A DNA stretch of 64,000 nt. It comes from Symbiodinium natans (lineage: Eukaryota > Sar > Dinophyceae > Suessiales > Symbiodiniaceae). Position numbers and translations under genes: made by a program. How positions within the stretch are numbered: the first letter of the stretch is position 1; every line of letters begins with the position of its first letter. Shown in pieces: positions 43,682 through 53,050 of the stretch. The stretch spans positions 299,499 to 363,498 of the forward strand of contig CAJNDS010002559.1 of the NCBI GenBank assembly GCA_905221605.1, written 5' to 3'. Below the pieces are notes generated by a model. That model saw only the letters and a list, made by a program, of their open reading frames with translations. It was not told the DNA's origin and searched no databases.

Positions 43682-43781
43682 GGGATGTCCATCCCTAGGC
43701 TAACAGTCCTTAATAGGGATTCTAGGGGGTACTCGAATTCCTAATTATCTAAGGACTGTTAGTATAAGGGGGGAACATCCC
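43682..43781. mobile_element. MITE family B, copy 3
   Basis: GGGATGTCCATCCCTAGGCTAACAGTCCTTA at the left (degenerate) pairs with TAAGGACTGTTAGTATAAGGG and GGAACATCCC at the right. It lies 60 bp from the nested family-A/D pair and is followed at once by a CCCTAAA array (43787-43872). Confidence 0.7.
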
Positions 43782-45449
43782 GACCCTAGACCCTAAACCC
43801 TAAACCCTAAACCCTAAACCCTAAACCCTAAACCCTAAACCCTAAACCCTAAACCCTAAACCCTAAACCCTAAAGGGACATGCTGCCTGAGCGCTCACTG
43901 CACCAGAGCTCCTTGCCATGCTTCCCGTCCCACGCCAGGATGCTACTCCCGACTCGGGCCTCAGGTTTAGGGTTTAGGGTTTAGGGTTTAGGGTTTAAGG
44001 TTTAGGGTTTAAGGTTGAGGGTTGATAGGGTTGAGGGTTGATAGAGTTGAGGGTTGAGGGTTTGGGTTTAGGGTTTAGGGTTACCCTAAACCCTCTGAGT
44101 GCGGGGTGTGCGGGGAAGACCAAGACCCAGGGTCAAAGAAAGCGTATCATAAAGGAAGAAAGCTTCCTTTGCGGGTCTGGGCTGAAAACCCCCTAAACCC
44201 GTCAGGTTTAGGGCTAGGGTTTAGGGCTTATAATGTAGGGTTTAGGGTTTGGGGTGTAGGGTGTAGGGTTAAGACCCCCAGGCCTTATATGCAAAACACA
44301 TACACGCAGTCCAAAGTGCCAGACTTAAACAGCCCCTTTTCGGGGCAGTTCAGGGGCTCTATAGTGTTCTAGACCCAAGAGTAACCCTAAACCCCAAACG
44401 CCACACCCGAAACCCTTTCTTGGTTTAAAAGTGAACCTAAACCTCAACAAAGAAGGGAAGGAGGGCCTACTCTGACGCTTCCCGGTTATATACGCCAAGC
44501 CCGAAGCCTGATAGAAGCCTCAACAACCCTCCACAAAAGGGTTTAGGGTTCAGGGTTTAGGGTTCAGGGTTTAGGGTTCAGGGTTCAGGGTTTAGGGATT
44601 AGGGGAACCCATGTGTGGGGCTAAGCAGCATAGATGTTCTGGCGATCGCCCGCCAGTGCCATGACCATCTGCGATGACGACTTTTGCCACACAGGTTGGT
44701 CTCCTCCGGTTGAGGGCTTCAGGCTTATTCGGGCCTTTGGGTGGATGTCACAATTATGATCCCTTTTGGGGTACCCTAAGATTAGTTATTAGGTGCCGTA
44801 TTATAATAGGGATCCAAAAAAGGACCAGAATGTTGACCACCACCCATTTGGGCATTGCAGAACTCTAAGGGCCAGTATCACTTATCGCGGCGGAAAACCG
44901 AGATTTCAGGCCCGACCTACATGCTAGAAAGCTCTGCCCCCCAGCGTAACCTATACAGAAAAGAGTCAAACCCCTACAAATACAAGCAGCGGATGAGAAT
45001 GGTGTACAAAAAACGTGTGAACATGCAATGCACTCATGGAAAGATAGCTTAAAGATGGGGATTAGTTGCGCTTTGCTGGGGCGATCGGTCACTGTACGTG
45101 CACGAAACAACCTCAACCCAGAAACCCAATAAACCCTAAGACCAAAACCCCAAATCCTAAGCCCTACAAGTAAACCAGAAGCCCCCCCCCCCCCCCAAGA
45201 AACCCCTAAACCCTAGCCGTAAACCCTAAACCTAGACCCTAAACCCTAAGCCCTAAACCCTAAACCATAAACCCTAAATCCTACACCCCACCCCCCCGTC
45301 CCCAGGGATCAGTTGCGCCTGCGTCGGACGCCAGGGCGTCCACACTCCACACGGTCAGGTGAGAGGTGAGACCTCGAAATTTTCCACGGCCCTTTTTTGG
45401 TTTAGGGTTTGGTGTTTAGGGTTTAGGGTTTAGGGTTTAAAGGTTAGTA

Positions 45450-45551
45450 GCCCATTATCAGTGTAGTTATACCCCACATATAAGCCCTAAATACCCTAAT
45501 AAGGTTTTCATTGGCTTGGAAGTGCAGTTATAATTGGGTTATGAACCTCCA
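45450..45551. mobile_element. MITE family C, copy 3, left end lost to TTTAGGG repeat
   Basis: The right end ATTGGGTTATGAACCTCCA and the interior (GTGTAGTTATAC, CCCTAATAAGG) match family C. On the left the element runs straight into a TTTAGGG array without its TGGAGGTTCAT end. This is another junction between telomeric repeat and a broken element. Confidence 0.6.
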
Positions 45552-45809
45552 AGTAGTAGTAGGTATGTTACCCCCCCCTAGGCTCAAACTGACCCCCAAA
45601 AACCTGTTATCATATGGCCTTTGGGCCCAAAAACCTTGAAACCCTAAACCCTAAACCCTAAACCCTACATCCTAAACCTTGGAGCCTTAGGGTTCCGAGT
45701 TTAGGGACTTGGGTGTGTAGGGGTTTGGGAGTGTAGGGGGTGTTGGGTTTTGTAGTTGAGGGGGCTTGCTGTCTGCGGGATTTGCACGTCAGCTTTGTGG
45801 GAGATGAAG

Positions 45810-45990
45810 GAAGACCCTAAACCCTAAACCCTAAACCCTAAACCCTAAACCCTAAACCCTAAACCCTAAACCCTAAACCCTACGCCCTACGCCCTACGCC
45901 CTACGCCCTACGCCCTAAGCCCTAAGCCCTAAGCCATAAGCCCTAAGCCCTAAGCCCTAAGCCCTAAGCGCTAAGCCCTAAGCCCTAAAC
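45810..45990 (-). repeat. Array passing from CCCTAAA to CCCTACG to CCCTAAG
   Basis: About ten CCCTAAA units, then five CCCTACG units, then about twelve CCCTAAG units. Three homogeneous blocks lie side by side. Confidence 0.95.
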
Positions 45991-46313
45991 CCTAGCCTGA
46001 AAGCCCTCAGCTCGAAATTGGGGTTTCCGAAGATATAGGGGTACTCTTTTTGGGGGTGTCTATACCCTAGGGCTCCAAGTATACAAATAATACCTACACT
46101 GGGGTCTAAAGTCTGCAAATAATACCTACTTTGGGCTATCTGGAGCCTTAGGGATAGTAAGGATTCTAGTATTCGGGGGTATAAGAGCGGTACCCCCTAA
46201 TTTCGGGAAACGCCCGTATGAAACTGCGAAGACGACTGGAGGGATAGGGCTAGCTGAAGTTTTGAGGCTTAAGGGCTTGGGTGTTGCGCGAGCCTGCAAA
46301 ACCCTAAACCCTA

Positions 46314-46410
46314 AACCCGAAACCCGAAACCCGAAACCCGAAACCCGAAACCCGAAACCCTAAACCCTAAACCCTAAACCCTAAACCCTAAACCCTAAAC
46401 CCTGAAACCC
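46314..46410 (-). repeat. CCCGAAA block followed by CCCTAAA
   Basis: Seven CCCGAAA units in a row, then about six CCCTAAA. Confidence 0.95.
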
Positions 46411-47930
46411 ATCCCAAAGTCTATGTCCTTCTAACCCTCGAAGTCTCCGGCACCAATCTGACTTTAGAACCGTCCGGGATTATGGCTTCAGAGTTTGACG
46501 GTTCGGATTTAAAGGCTTCGGTTTAGGAGTTTACGGTTTAGCAGCTGAGGGTTTCGGCGCTGAAGAGTGCAGGGTGTAGGGACTAGGTTTTAGGGTTCAA
46601 GGTTTGAGGCTCGCACCAAGGATTTCGCTTCCCCGCGCGCACAGGAGCTCTTGCCTAGGCTATCGGCCCGGCGTAGGGTTCATTGCAGCAAGACCTGATA
46701 AGTTGCACTTGTTAATTCGTCTGGGGCTGGTCGGAGAATTGGCGGGTCCATACAGTGATGGATCTAAGTGCTCCAAGAAGGCCAAAACCTGCAAGCTCTT
46801 CGTAAAGTCTTAGCAGGTTGAGGGAACAAGGTGCCTTCACTCCCCCTAAGCCCTAGGAAGCCCTGCGCCCTAAACCTAAACCCCTGCAAAGGGATCCTTT
46901 AGGGTACCTATATAGTTCCCGTGAACCCTACACCCTAAACCCTAAACCCCAAACCCTGACTCTAACCCTAAACCCTATAACGCTCCAAACCTACAGGTCA
47001 TTGCAGCAGAGGGGCTGCGGATAGTACCTCGGCACAGGAAGGGTTCGATAAGGGCTTAATCAGGGTTTAGTAAGGGTTTGTAGGGGGTTGTTGGGTTTAT
47101 GGGGTTTGGGGTGTACGGGTCCTTCTCAAGTGCTTATAGGGGATGGTAGGGTTTTTAAATTACGGTTCATAGGGCTTTCTAGAGGGAACAGCCTGGCTGT
47201 TGCAACGCGCAAAGGAAAATCATTGTGATGCAGGCCTCACGACAAGAAGTGAAGCTTGAAATGTGCTGCCTTCCTGCTCTAAGAATGGGCACCCCAAAAA
47301 AAGTACATTGTTTTCCCCTAAACCCTAAACCCTAAACCCTAAACCCTAAACCCTAAACCCTAAACCCAAAACCCTAAACCCCGAACCCAAAACCCTAAAC
47401 CCAAACCCCAAAACCCCGAACCCTGAACCCTAAACCCGGATGTATGCATCGTTGCTGCCGGGCAACCAAATCCGATCAACTGGCACCGCGATCTTGAGGT
47501 GCCGCATTGCGGAGCCGTCGTGCGCGTGCCACATCCTAGTGGGGGTTTCGGGTTTTGGGTTTAGGGGTTTAGGGGTTTGGGGGTTTTAGGAATTAGGGGT
47601 TTAGGGGTTTAGGGGTTTAGGGTTTAGGGTTTAGGGTTCAGCATCTCTGATCCAAGCATTCACCAAGGGTGTTTGGCATCACCCCACCCACCTAGAATCC
47701 CTTTCATTTGGCAACCTTATCTACCATTTCAATTCTTACTGCCTTAAGTCCCCTGAACCCTAAATCCAAAATCCTGAAAGCTCCAGAGAGGCCCCTGAAT
47801 CCTAAATCCTAAACGCCCCAGAAGGGCCCTTAAACCCGAACGCCTAAGTCTTAAAAGCTGCAGAGAGCAATCCTAAATCTTAAACGCCCAGAGAGGGCCC
47901 TGAACCCTAAATCCAAAGTCCTACAGGCAT

Positions 47931-48345
47931 TACCCCAAAGCACCACCGCAGCCCCAAATAGATTTAAAAAATAACAAAAAGCTTCAAAAACACACCGAAA
48001 AAGGGGGGAGCCTGGTATTTGCCTGCTCCGGCAATATAAAATGCTGATTTTTAGTACTGAAATCGACGGTTTCGGGGCCCCTCTATTTTACCCCAAAGAA
48101 CCACCACAGCCCCAAATAGCACAGCCCCTAAATAGCTTTAACAAACCCCAAAATGCTTCAAAAAGCTCCTCAAAAGAAGCTTGGCCAAAGGAAGGAGCCT
48201 GGTATTGCCTGCTCCCGCAATGAAAGATGCTGTTTTTTAGTACCGGAATCGACGGTTTCGGGACCCCTCCATTTTACCCCAAAGCACCACCACAGCCCCG
48301 AATAGCTTGAAAAAGCCGCAAAAGACTTTAAAAAGCCTGGTGTCC
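47931..48345. repeat. Diverged tandem repeat, period about 160-185 bp
   Basis: The start motif ACCCCAAAGCACCACCGCAG recurs, with changes, at about 48090 and 48276. Each unit continues into AGCTTNAAAA-rich sequence, then GAGCCTGGTATT, TGCCTGCTCC and GAAATCGACGGTTTCGGG. About 2.3 copies. No coding function is apparent. Confidence 0.85.
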
Positions 48346-48486
48346 CGCGGGCTCCCCGGGACAGCTGTCTTGGTGGCGTTTCGGGGGAGCCCCGGGACAT
48401 TTGTTTCGGGAGGGACCCGGCGGGGCCCGGGACAACCCGCGGGGGGGCCCCGGGACAACCCGTCCCGGGGGGGCCCCCGGACAGCC
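48346..48486. repeat. GC-rich short repeat, CCCGGGACA core
   Basis: Six or so imperfect units built on CCCCGGGACA, spaced by 20-30 bp of G/C-rich sequence. The core is palindromic (CCCGGG), so strong hairpins are possible. It abruptly ends the preceding AT-richer tandem repeat. Confidence 0.85.
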
Positions 48487-48491
48487 CATAT

Positions 48492-48660
48492 TAGGACTTA
48501 GGATTTAGGATTTAGGATTTCGGATTTCGGATTTCGGATTTAGGATTTAGGATTTAGGGTTTAGGAGTTAGGATTTAGGATTTAGGAACCACGCAAACGC
48601 AAAAAAACCCGACGACCACATTAAGGTTTAAATATATATATATATATATATATATATAGG
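48492..48660 (+). repeat. TTTAGGA/TTTCGGA array and (TA)n tract
   Basis: About twelve GGATTTA or GGATTTC heptamers (to about 48590), a derived telomere-like unit, followed by a TA dinucleotide tract of about 28 bp (48631-48658). This is the last telomere-like array of the mosaic; beyond about 48.7 kb the mosaic stops. Confidence 0.9.
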
Positions 48661-49282
48661 TAGAGAGGGTTTAGGGGTTAGGGGTTTGTGGCATGGACCT
48701 TTAGGGTCTATTTGGCACTTCCTTTTTGTTTGCTATTTAAACGGTTCAATTCACACATACAATTTGTGGGGTTTAGGTTTAAGGCAAAATTTATGGCTTA
48801 GGGCTAGTTCGGTTCACGGCTCAGGGCTCCCATGTTTGGCATCACATCTCTTATTTTCCTAGGGCTTCGCCACCTACCTCTCATTCCGTTTTCCATTCAA
48901 CCCTCGTCTAAGGGTCTGGTGTTTGCGATAAATATACTACTTTAAAAAAATCAATAATAACATAAATAACGCTAACTACAGGAGCTGCTGGAAATGACAA
49001 ACCCTGAGCGCCTTCAAGTGTGTTGCTTCAATTAAGACGATAATATACTCTTTTGTTGATAAATATTCCCATGACCATATTGTTGTTTCAGCCGCTTTTA
49101 GCCTTTTCCTATTAGTATTGTTTTTGTTTACCTGATATAACACCAAGGAAGGGGAAAGGGAAAACACCACTTCATCTCGATGTGTTTATCTCTCCTTTCC
49201 TTCCCTCTCAAGATTTTTCTTTTGTTAATCTCCCTCTCTCTCTCTCTCTTCTTCGCTCTGTCTCGCTCTCTCTCTCTCTCTC

Positions 49283-49349
<67 letters not shown>

Positions 49350-49434
49350 GCCATCTCTTGCTCTCTCATCCCTCCCCTCCCCTCTTTCCTTCCTCCCCTC
49401 CTTTCCAAAACTTTCTGCGGAGAATAAGGACAAC
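48661..49434. other. Gene-free stretch left of the copia element, with (CT)n
   Basis: An AT-richer unique sequence with no recognisable feature, then a pyrimidine tract, nearly pure CT, at about 49231-49355. The LTR element starts about 80 bp further on. Arginine/glutamate- or serine/leucine-rich frames here translate the CT tract. Confidence 0.8.
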
Positions 49435-49592
49435 TGTTGCGGACTTTTAGTCGCGATCTGAGCCCTGCAGGTTTGCATGGATGCACATTACAAATCAAGA
49501 TTTAATTAAGTCAACTCCAAACTCTCATTCTGGAAAAGAGGCAACGAAGAACATGTGCAGCTAAGGTACCTGAGACGGGAGGGTTTTCAACA
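49435..49592 (-). repeat. 3' LTR of the copia element
   Basis: 158 bp with TGTTG...CAACA ends. Identical to the right copy apart from one T fewer at 49442-49446. The coding-strand sequence just before it (GGCTCGGGAGGCA) is only a weak purine tract. Confidence 0.95.
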
Positions 49593-49813
49593 TGCCTCCC
49601 GAGCCCAAGTGGTCTACACGCGGGCGAGCTTCAGCACACCCGGCTCAGTAGAAGCACTTTACAAATCATTACAAGTCAAATTTGTTACATTGTTGCCCGG
49701 CGAGAGTTGACATCACAGATGTTGGGCTCACACTTACTGCGGCCCAAGGGCTCTTCAAACGGCTTACTTGCTTTGTGAATTTCGAAAACACATGCGGGGC
49801 ACTAGCAGTGGCT
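49593..49813 (-). other. 3' untranslated region of the copia element
   Basis: About 220 bp between the Pol stop and the 3' LTR; no frame or motif of note apart from the weak purine tract at the LTR edge. Confidence 0.7.
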
Positions 49814-52800
49814 TCAAGTCACAGCCAACGCAAGTGAGTGATTGCCTGTCGAGAACCGACAGTTCATGGCCGACAACAACGCAGAAGCGCGAGCTTCATG
49901 CAAATGCTTTGTGAACATGTCAGCCCTGTTCACATCTGTACATATTTTAAACACTTTTACATCTTTGTTGGCTACTCTGTCCTGCAACCAAAGATACTGG
50001 GTCTCCAGATGCTTCGCCCGGCCCAGTCCCTTCTTTTCTGCCAACGCCTTCCCGGCAGAGCTGTCTGTGCACAATCGGATACCGACTTCAACGCCGATAT
50101 CTGCGAAGAGACTTCTCAAACCCATGGCTTGACTGCATCCCTTCAGCATGCCGTAAAACTCGGATTCTCCAGTTGACAAGGCGATCACCGCTTGGTTCGA
50201 AGAGTAGCTTCTCAAAGGGCTACTTCCGAAAAACACGGCACCACCACTAGTGGATTTCCGAGTCTTGCCACACCCTGCGAAATCAGCATCAACCTCTGCA
50301 ACCAGGTCTCTTGGCATGTCTTGCCATTCGAACCACAAGAGCATACGGCGATGCGAGATCAAGTAACGACCAAGCCTGCGCAATCTTCTCATTGATGCTT
50401 CTGTCGGGGATGACATTTCGCGAGCGAGTTCCTTCACACAGTACTGGCAGTCAGGCCTTTCAGAACACATATAGGCTGCTCTCATGACACAAGACCTGAA
50501 CAGAGTGGTATCTGCAGGTGAGAGCCGCTTCTGCGTCAGCTCTGCTTCCTCTTCGGGTTGCAGCTTCACGCCTGGCGTGCTCAAGCCTTTGGCATTCTTC
50601 AGGCCCAAGCTGCTGATCAAGATCTCTGCGTGACGAGGATCCGCTTCTAGGGAGTAGCCAGAATTCTCACGAGACAGCAAGCGGCCAAGGATTCGAACAC
50701 TTTGTCCTGGACTTGAAAGTGTCGCACAAAACTTGCACTTCCACATTTCTCGAAAACGCTCATGCAGCCACTTGATGTCTAGAGCTCTCGCCACAGACAC
50801 GAAGTCATCACCGTGAACTTCAAGTCGAATGTCTTTGTGCGGATGATAAAACAAGCAACTGGATGCGCGCCCCTGTAAAAACCCAAGTGAGAGAAGCACC
50901 TTGGTATACTGTTGCTCCCAGTTGTGGGCCGCATCTCTTGTGCCATACATACTCTTCTTCAAAACAGCGACATGTTCAGGCATTTCCATTTCGGGCGGCA
51001 GCTCTACGACAACATACCTGGTGGCGTCTGCGCACCAATGTGCACGGCTAATATCAACGAAATCCATGACATACTCCGGGTTAGTAGAGGCTACAGCAAT
51101 GAGTGCTCGCAAGCTTTCTGTTGGCGGCGTCGACGCATAGAAACCAACCTCAGATGGCTTGTGTCCCTTAACTTCTTTCGCCACAGTCCTGGCGCGGTAA
51201 CTGGGCGATTTGGAATCACCTTTGTTGACCAGCACCCACCTTGTAGGTATGACTTTGGTCCCACTTGGCAGTTCTGACCTCAGAACAGGCGTCCACAAGC
51301 CCATCTCGTCAGCTATGCGCAGCTCCTCCTTTTTCGCAATCTCTACCAAGCGAGAGTTGAGTCCTAAGCCACTGACGTCATCGAAGTACTCGTCCCAGCA
51401 ATCTTTGCTATGACTCTGTTCACACAAACTGGGTTCATCGCAAATGGGCTCCTGAACCGCAGCATCCATTGAGAATACTTCGCTCCGATGACTCAGGATG
51501 GCCTCTTGCAGCATGCTCTCGAAAGAATCCGTCATCGCTGTCTGAGCTTCCGGACCCAAGCTCTCAGGTTCTGCAGTCCGTCTCTCATCCATGGCTTCAG
51601 GCGGCTGCTCGGCAGGCCGTTTGGATGATGGGGACCTTGCCTCCTGAGCAGAGTCCACTGCTGCACTTGACTCAGCTGCCACTGCCACATCACCAGGTTG
51701 TTGCTCCAATCTGGCTCGCTTCACGGCTTTCTGTTCCTCGTCATACTTCTCCACCTGTCGGGCCAGCCATTTGTCACGTCTTCCGTCTGCAGAAGTGACT
51801 TTGGAAACCAGTTCTTCATCTCCGCTGGCTTTCCATGCTGCTTCAAACCTGGCCCTACACTCCTCACTATGCTTGCCATAGAGGCCACGCCTTAACTTAT
51901 CACACCCATCGCAAAGTGGAGTGAAACCGAACTTTAAGGCGTCAGACATACGGATGGCTGCCCTCCTGGGAGCACGGTGGGCATTAACCACGAACGGCAC
52001 TGGCAGACCTTGTGGAGGCATTTCAGGAACAACAACTTGCGGGGCTTCACCGCCTTCGGCGTTCAACCCCCACGGTGTAGCCCTCATGGACAAAAGCTTC
52101 TCTTTGTGGGGCCACAACTGAGTCTCGTGTGAAGCTCTTACGCTCCACACTTTGACTACTTTCATGGTCTCAAAACACAAAACAAATCGTTCGGTGGTCA
52201 GGTCGGAAGTGCCAAGGTAGCATCCCTCTGACCATCTTGGCGCGAGTTTGCCAGCTACAGCTTTCAGTTTAAACACTATTGCAGCACCAAATTCAAAAAC
52301 TGGCTCTCGCCAGGGTCTGCCTCTCAAGTTCTGATAGGCAGTCCTTCCAGATGCCGTTCTGTGAAAATGATGCAACAACCACGACGCATGCCGAACTAAC
52401 CAAGGAAAAATGGCATGGTTCGCCGGGAACTCGCACTGCAAACGTTCGTGCAACATACTCAGCAATGTGCGGGCTTGTTCCTGCACGCTTCTACAGGCAC
52501 GCTCCACAAAACCGTTGGCCTCGCTCTCTTCAACGGGACTGTGCTCAAAGGTAACTTTGACTTCAACAGGAAGCAAGGCAACTGCTGCACGAGCTAATGC
52601 CACCAAGGAAGGCTCGCCATCTGTCTTGAGTGTAAACTCGCGATAGCCTAGCACACGGAAAATGTCAGCAAGTGCTTGAACACTGTACTCATGCACACAG
52701 CCTTTTGAGGGAACTAAGCGCGCAAAGACAGCCAGGTCGGGCTTGGATTTGACAACCATCACAGGACTTTCGCTCGCGTTTCCCTCGCTGCTGCTCAAAA

Positions 52801-53050
52801 AGCAATAGTCAATGGCCACCAACGGCTTGGTGTACTCCGTATTTGAAGGCTCTTTGTGCGCCAAAGCTGGAGCTTTGCCCCGGATGCAATGGCGGCACCA
52901 AGGACGAAAAGGCAAATGAGTGAGACAATGCTCTCGGACTTCCGAGTCCGAGGGCAGAACTGGAGATTTGGGAGTTGTAGCAGCTTGCGCTTCAGCATGC
53001 TCCGAATCTCCGTGCTCGTCGTCTTGAGGACTTACAGTGTCGTGCCCCAA
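49814..53050 (-). CDS. Copia Pol: integrase, reverse transcriptase, RNase H
   Basis: About 1078 residues numbered from a TTG at 53050; the frame opens just after a TGA near 53083. There is no ATG at its head, so it is expected to be made by -1 frameshifting from Gag. An HHCC zinc motif (H41, H45, C52, C55) precedes the integrase core with D81, D144 and E183. An integrase C-terminal region and a long variable linker follow. RT (about 590-830) has YRARTVAKE, the first catalytic aspartate at D666 (FVDIS) and the box HGDD (746-749) in place of the usual YVDD. RNase H has D921/D923, E962 (STGESEFYG), D996 (CTDSSAG) and D1044 (NRADMFTKHL). The product copies element RNA and integrates the DNA. Similar RNase H sequence is typical of dinoflagellate copia elements (from memory, not searched). 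Confidence 0.93.
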   Translation of the reverse strand: MGHDTVSPQDDEHGDSEHAEAQAATTPKSPVLPSDSEVREHCLTHLPFRPWCRHCIRGKAPALAHKEPSNTEYTKPLVAIDYCFLSSSEGNASESPVMVVKSKPDLAVFARLVPSKGCVHEYSVQALADIFRVLGYREFTLKTDGEPSLVALARAAVALLPVEVKVTFEHSPVEESEANGFVERACRSVQEQARTLLSMLHERLQCEFPANHAIFPWLVRHASWLLHHFHRTASGRTAYQNLRGRPWREPVFEFGAAIVFKLKAVAGKLAPRWSEGCYLGTSDLTTERFVLCFETMKVVKVWSVRASHETQLWPHKEKLLSMRATPWGLNAEGGEAPQVVVPEMPPQGLPVPFVVNAHRAPRRAAIRMSDALKFGFTPLCDGCDKLRRGLYGKHSEECRARFEAAWKASGDEELVSKVTSADGRRDKWLARQVEKYDEEQKAVKRARLEQQPGDVAVAAESSAAVDSAQEARSPSSKRPAEQPPEAMDERRTAEPESLGPEAQTAMTDSFESMLQEAILSHRSEVFSMDAAVQEPICDEPSLCEQSHSKDCWDEYFDDVSGLGLNSRLVEIAKKEELRIADEMGLWTPVLRSELPSGTKVIPTRWVLVNKGDSKSPSYRARTVAKEVKGHKPSEVGFYASTPPTESLRALIAVASTNPEYVMDFVDISRAHWCADATRYVVVELPPEMEMPEHVAVLKKSMYGTRDAAHNWEQQYTKVLLSLGFLQGRASSCLFYHPHKDIRLEVHGDDFVSVARALDIKWLHERFREMWKCKFCATLSSPGQSVRILGRLLSRENSGYSLEADPRHAEILISSLGLKNAKGLSTPGVKLQPEEEAELTQKRLSPADTTLFRSCVMRAAYMCSERPDCQYCVKELAREMSSPTEASMRRLRRLGRYLISHRRMLLWFEWQDMPRDLVAEVDADFAGCGKTRKSTSGGAVFFGSSPLRSYSSNQAVIALSTGESEFYGMLKGCSQAMGLRSLFADIGVEVGIRLCTDSSAGKALAEKKGLGRAKHLETQYLWLQDRVANKDVKVFKICTDVNRADMFTKHLHEARASALLSAMNCRFSTGNHSLALAVT

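Larger units (their letters stand above)
43782..47930. other. Interstitial telomere-repeat mosaic, block 7
   Basis: No credible gene. CCCTAAA arrays at 43787-43872 and 47316-47370, TTTAGGG at 43966-44010, and longer islands at 44590-45115, 46020-46270 and 46590-46860. These islands have open frames of 60-90 codons without domains or homogeneous codon use. A C run lies at 45182-45196. At 47750-47900 CCTAAAT-type degenerate units are spaced by 'GCCC' and 'AGAGAGG'. Confidence 0.7.

Noticed and set aside
49128-49498. RE- and SL-repeat frames near the copia LTR
   Set aside because: Translations of the (CT)n tract.
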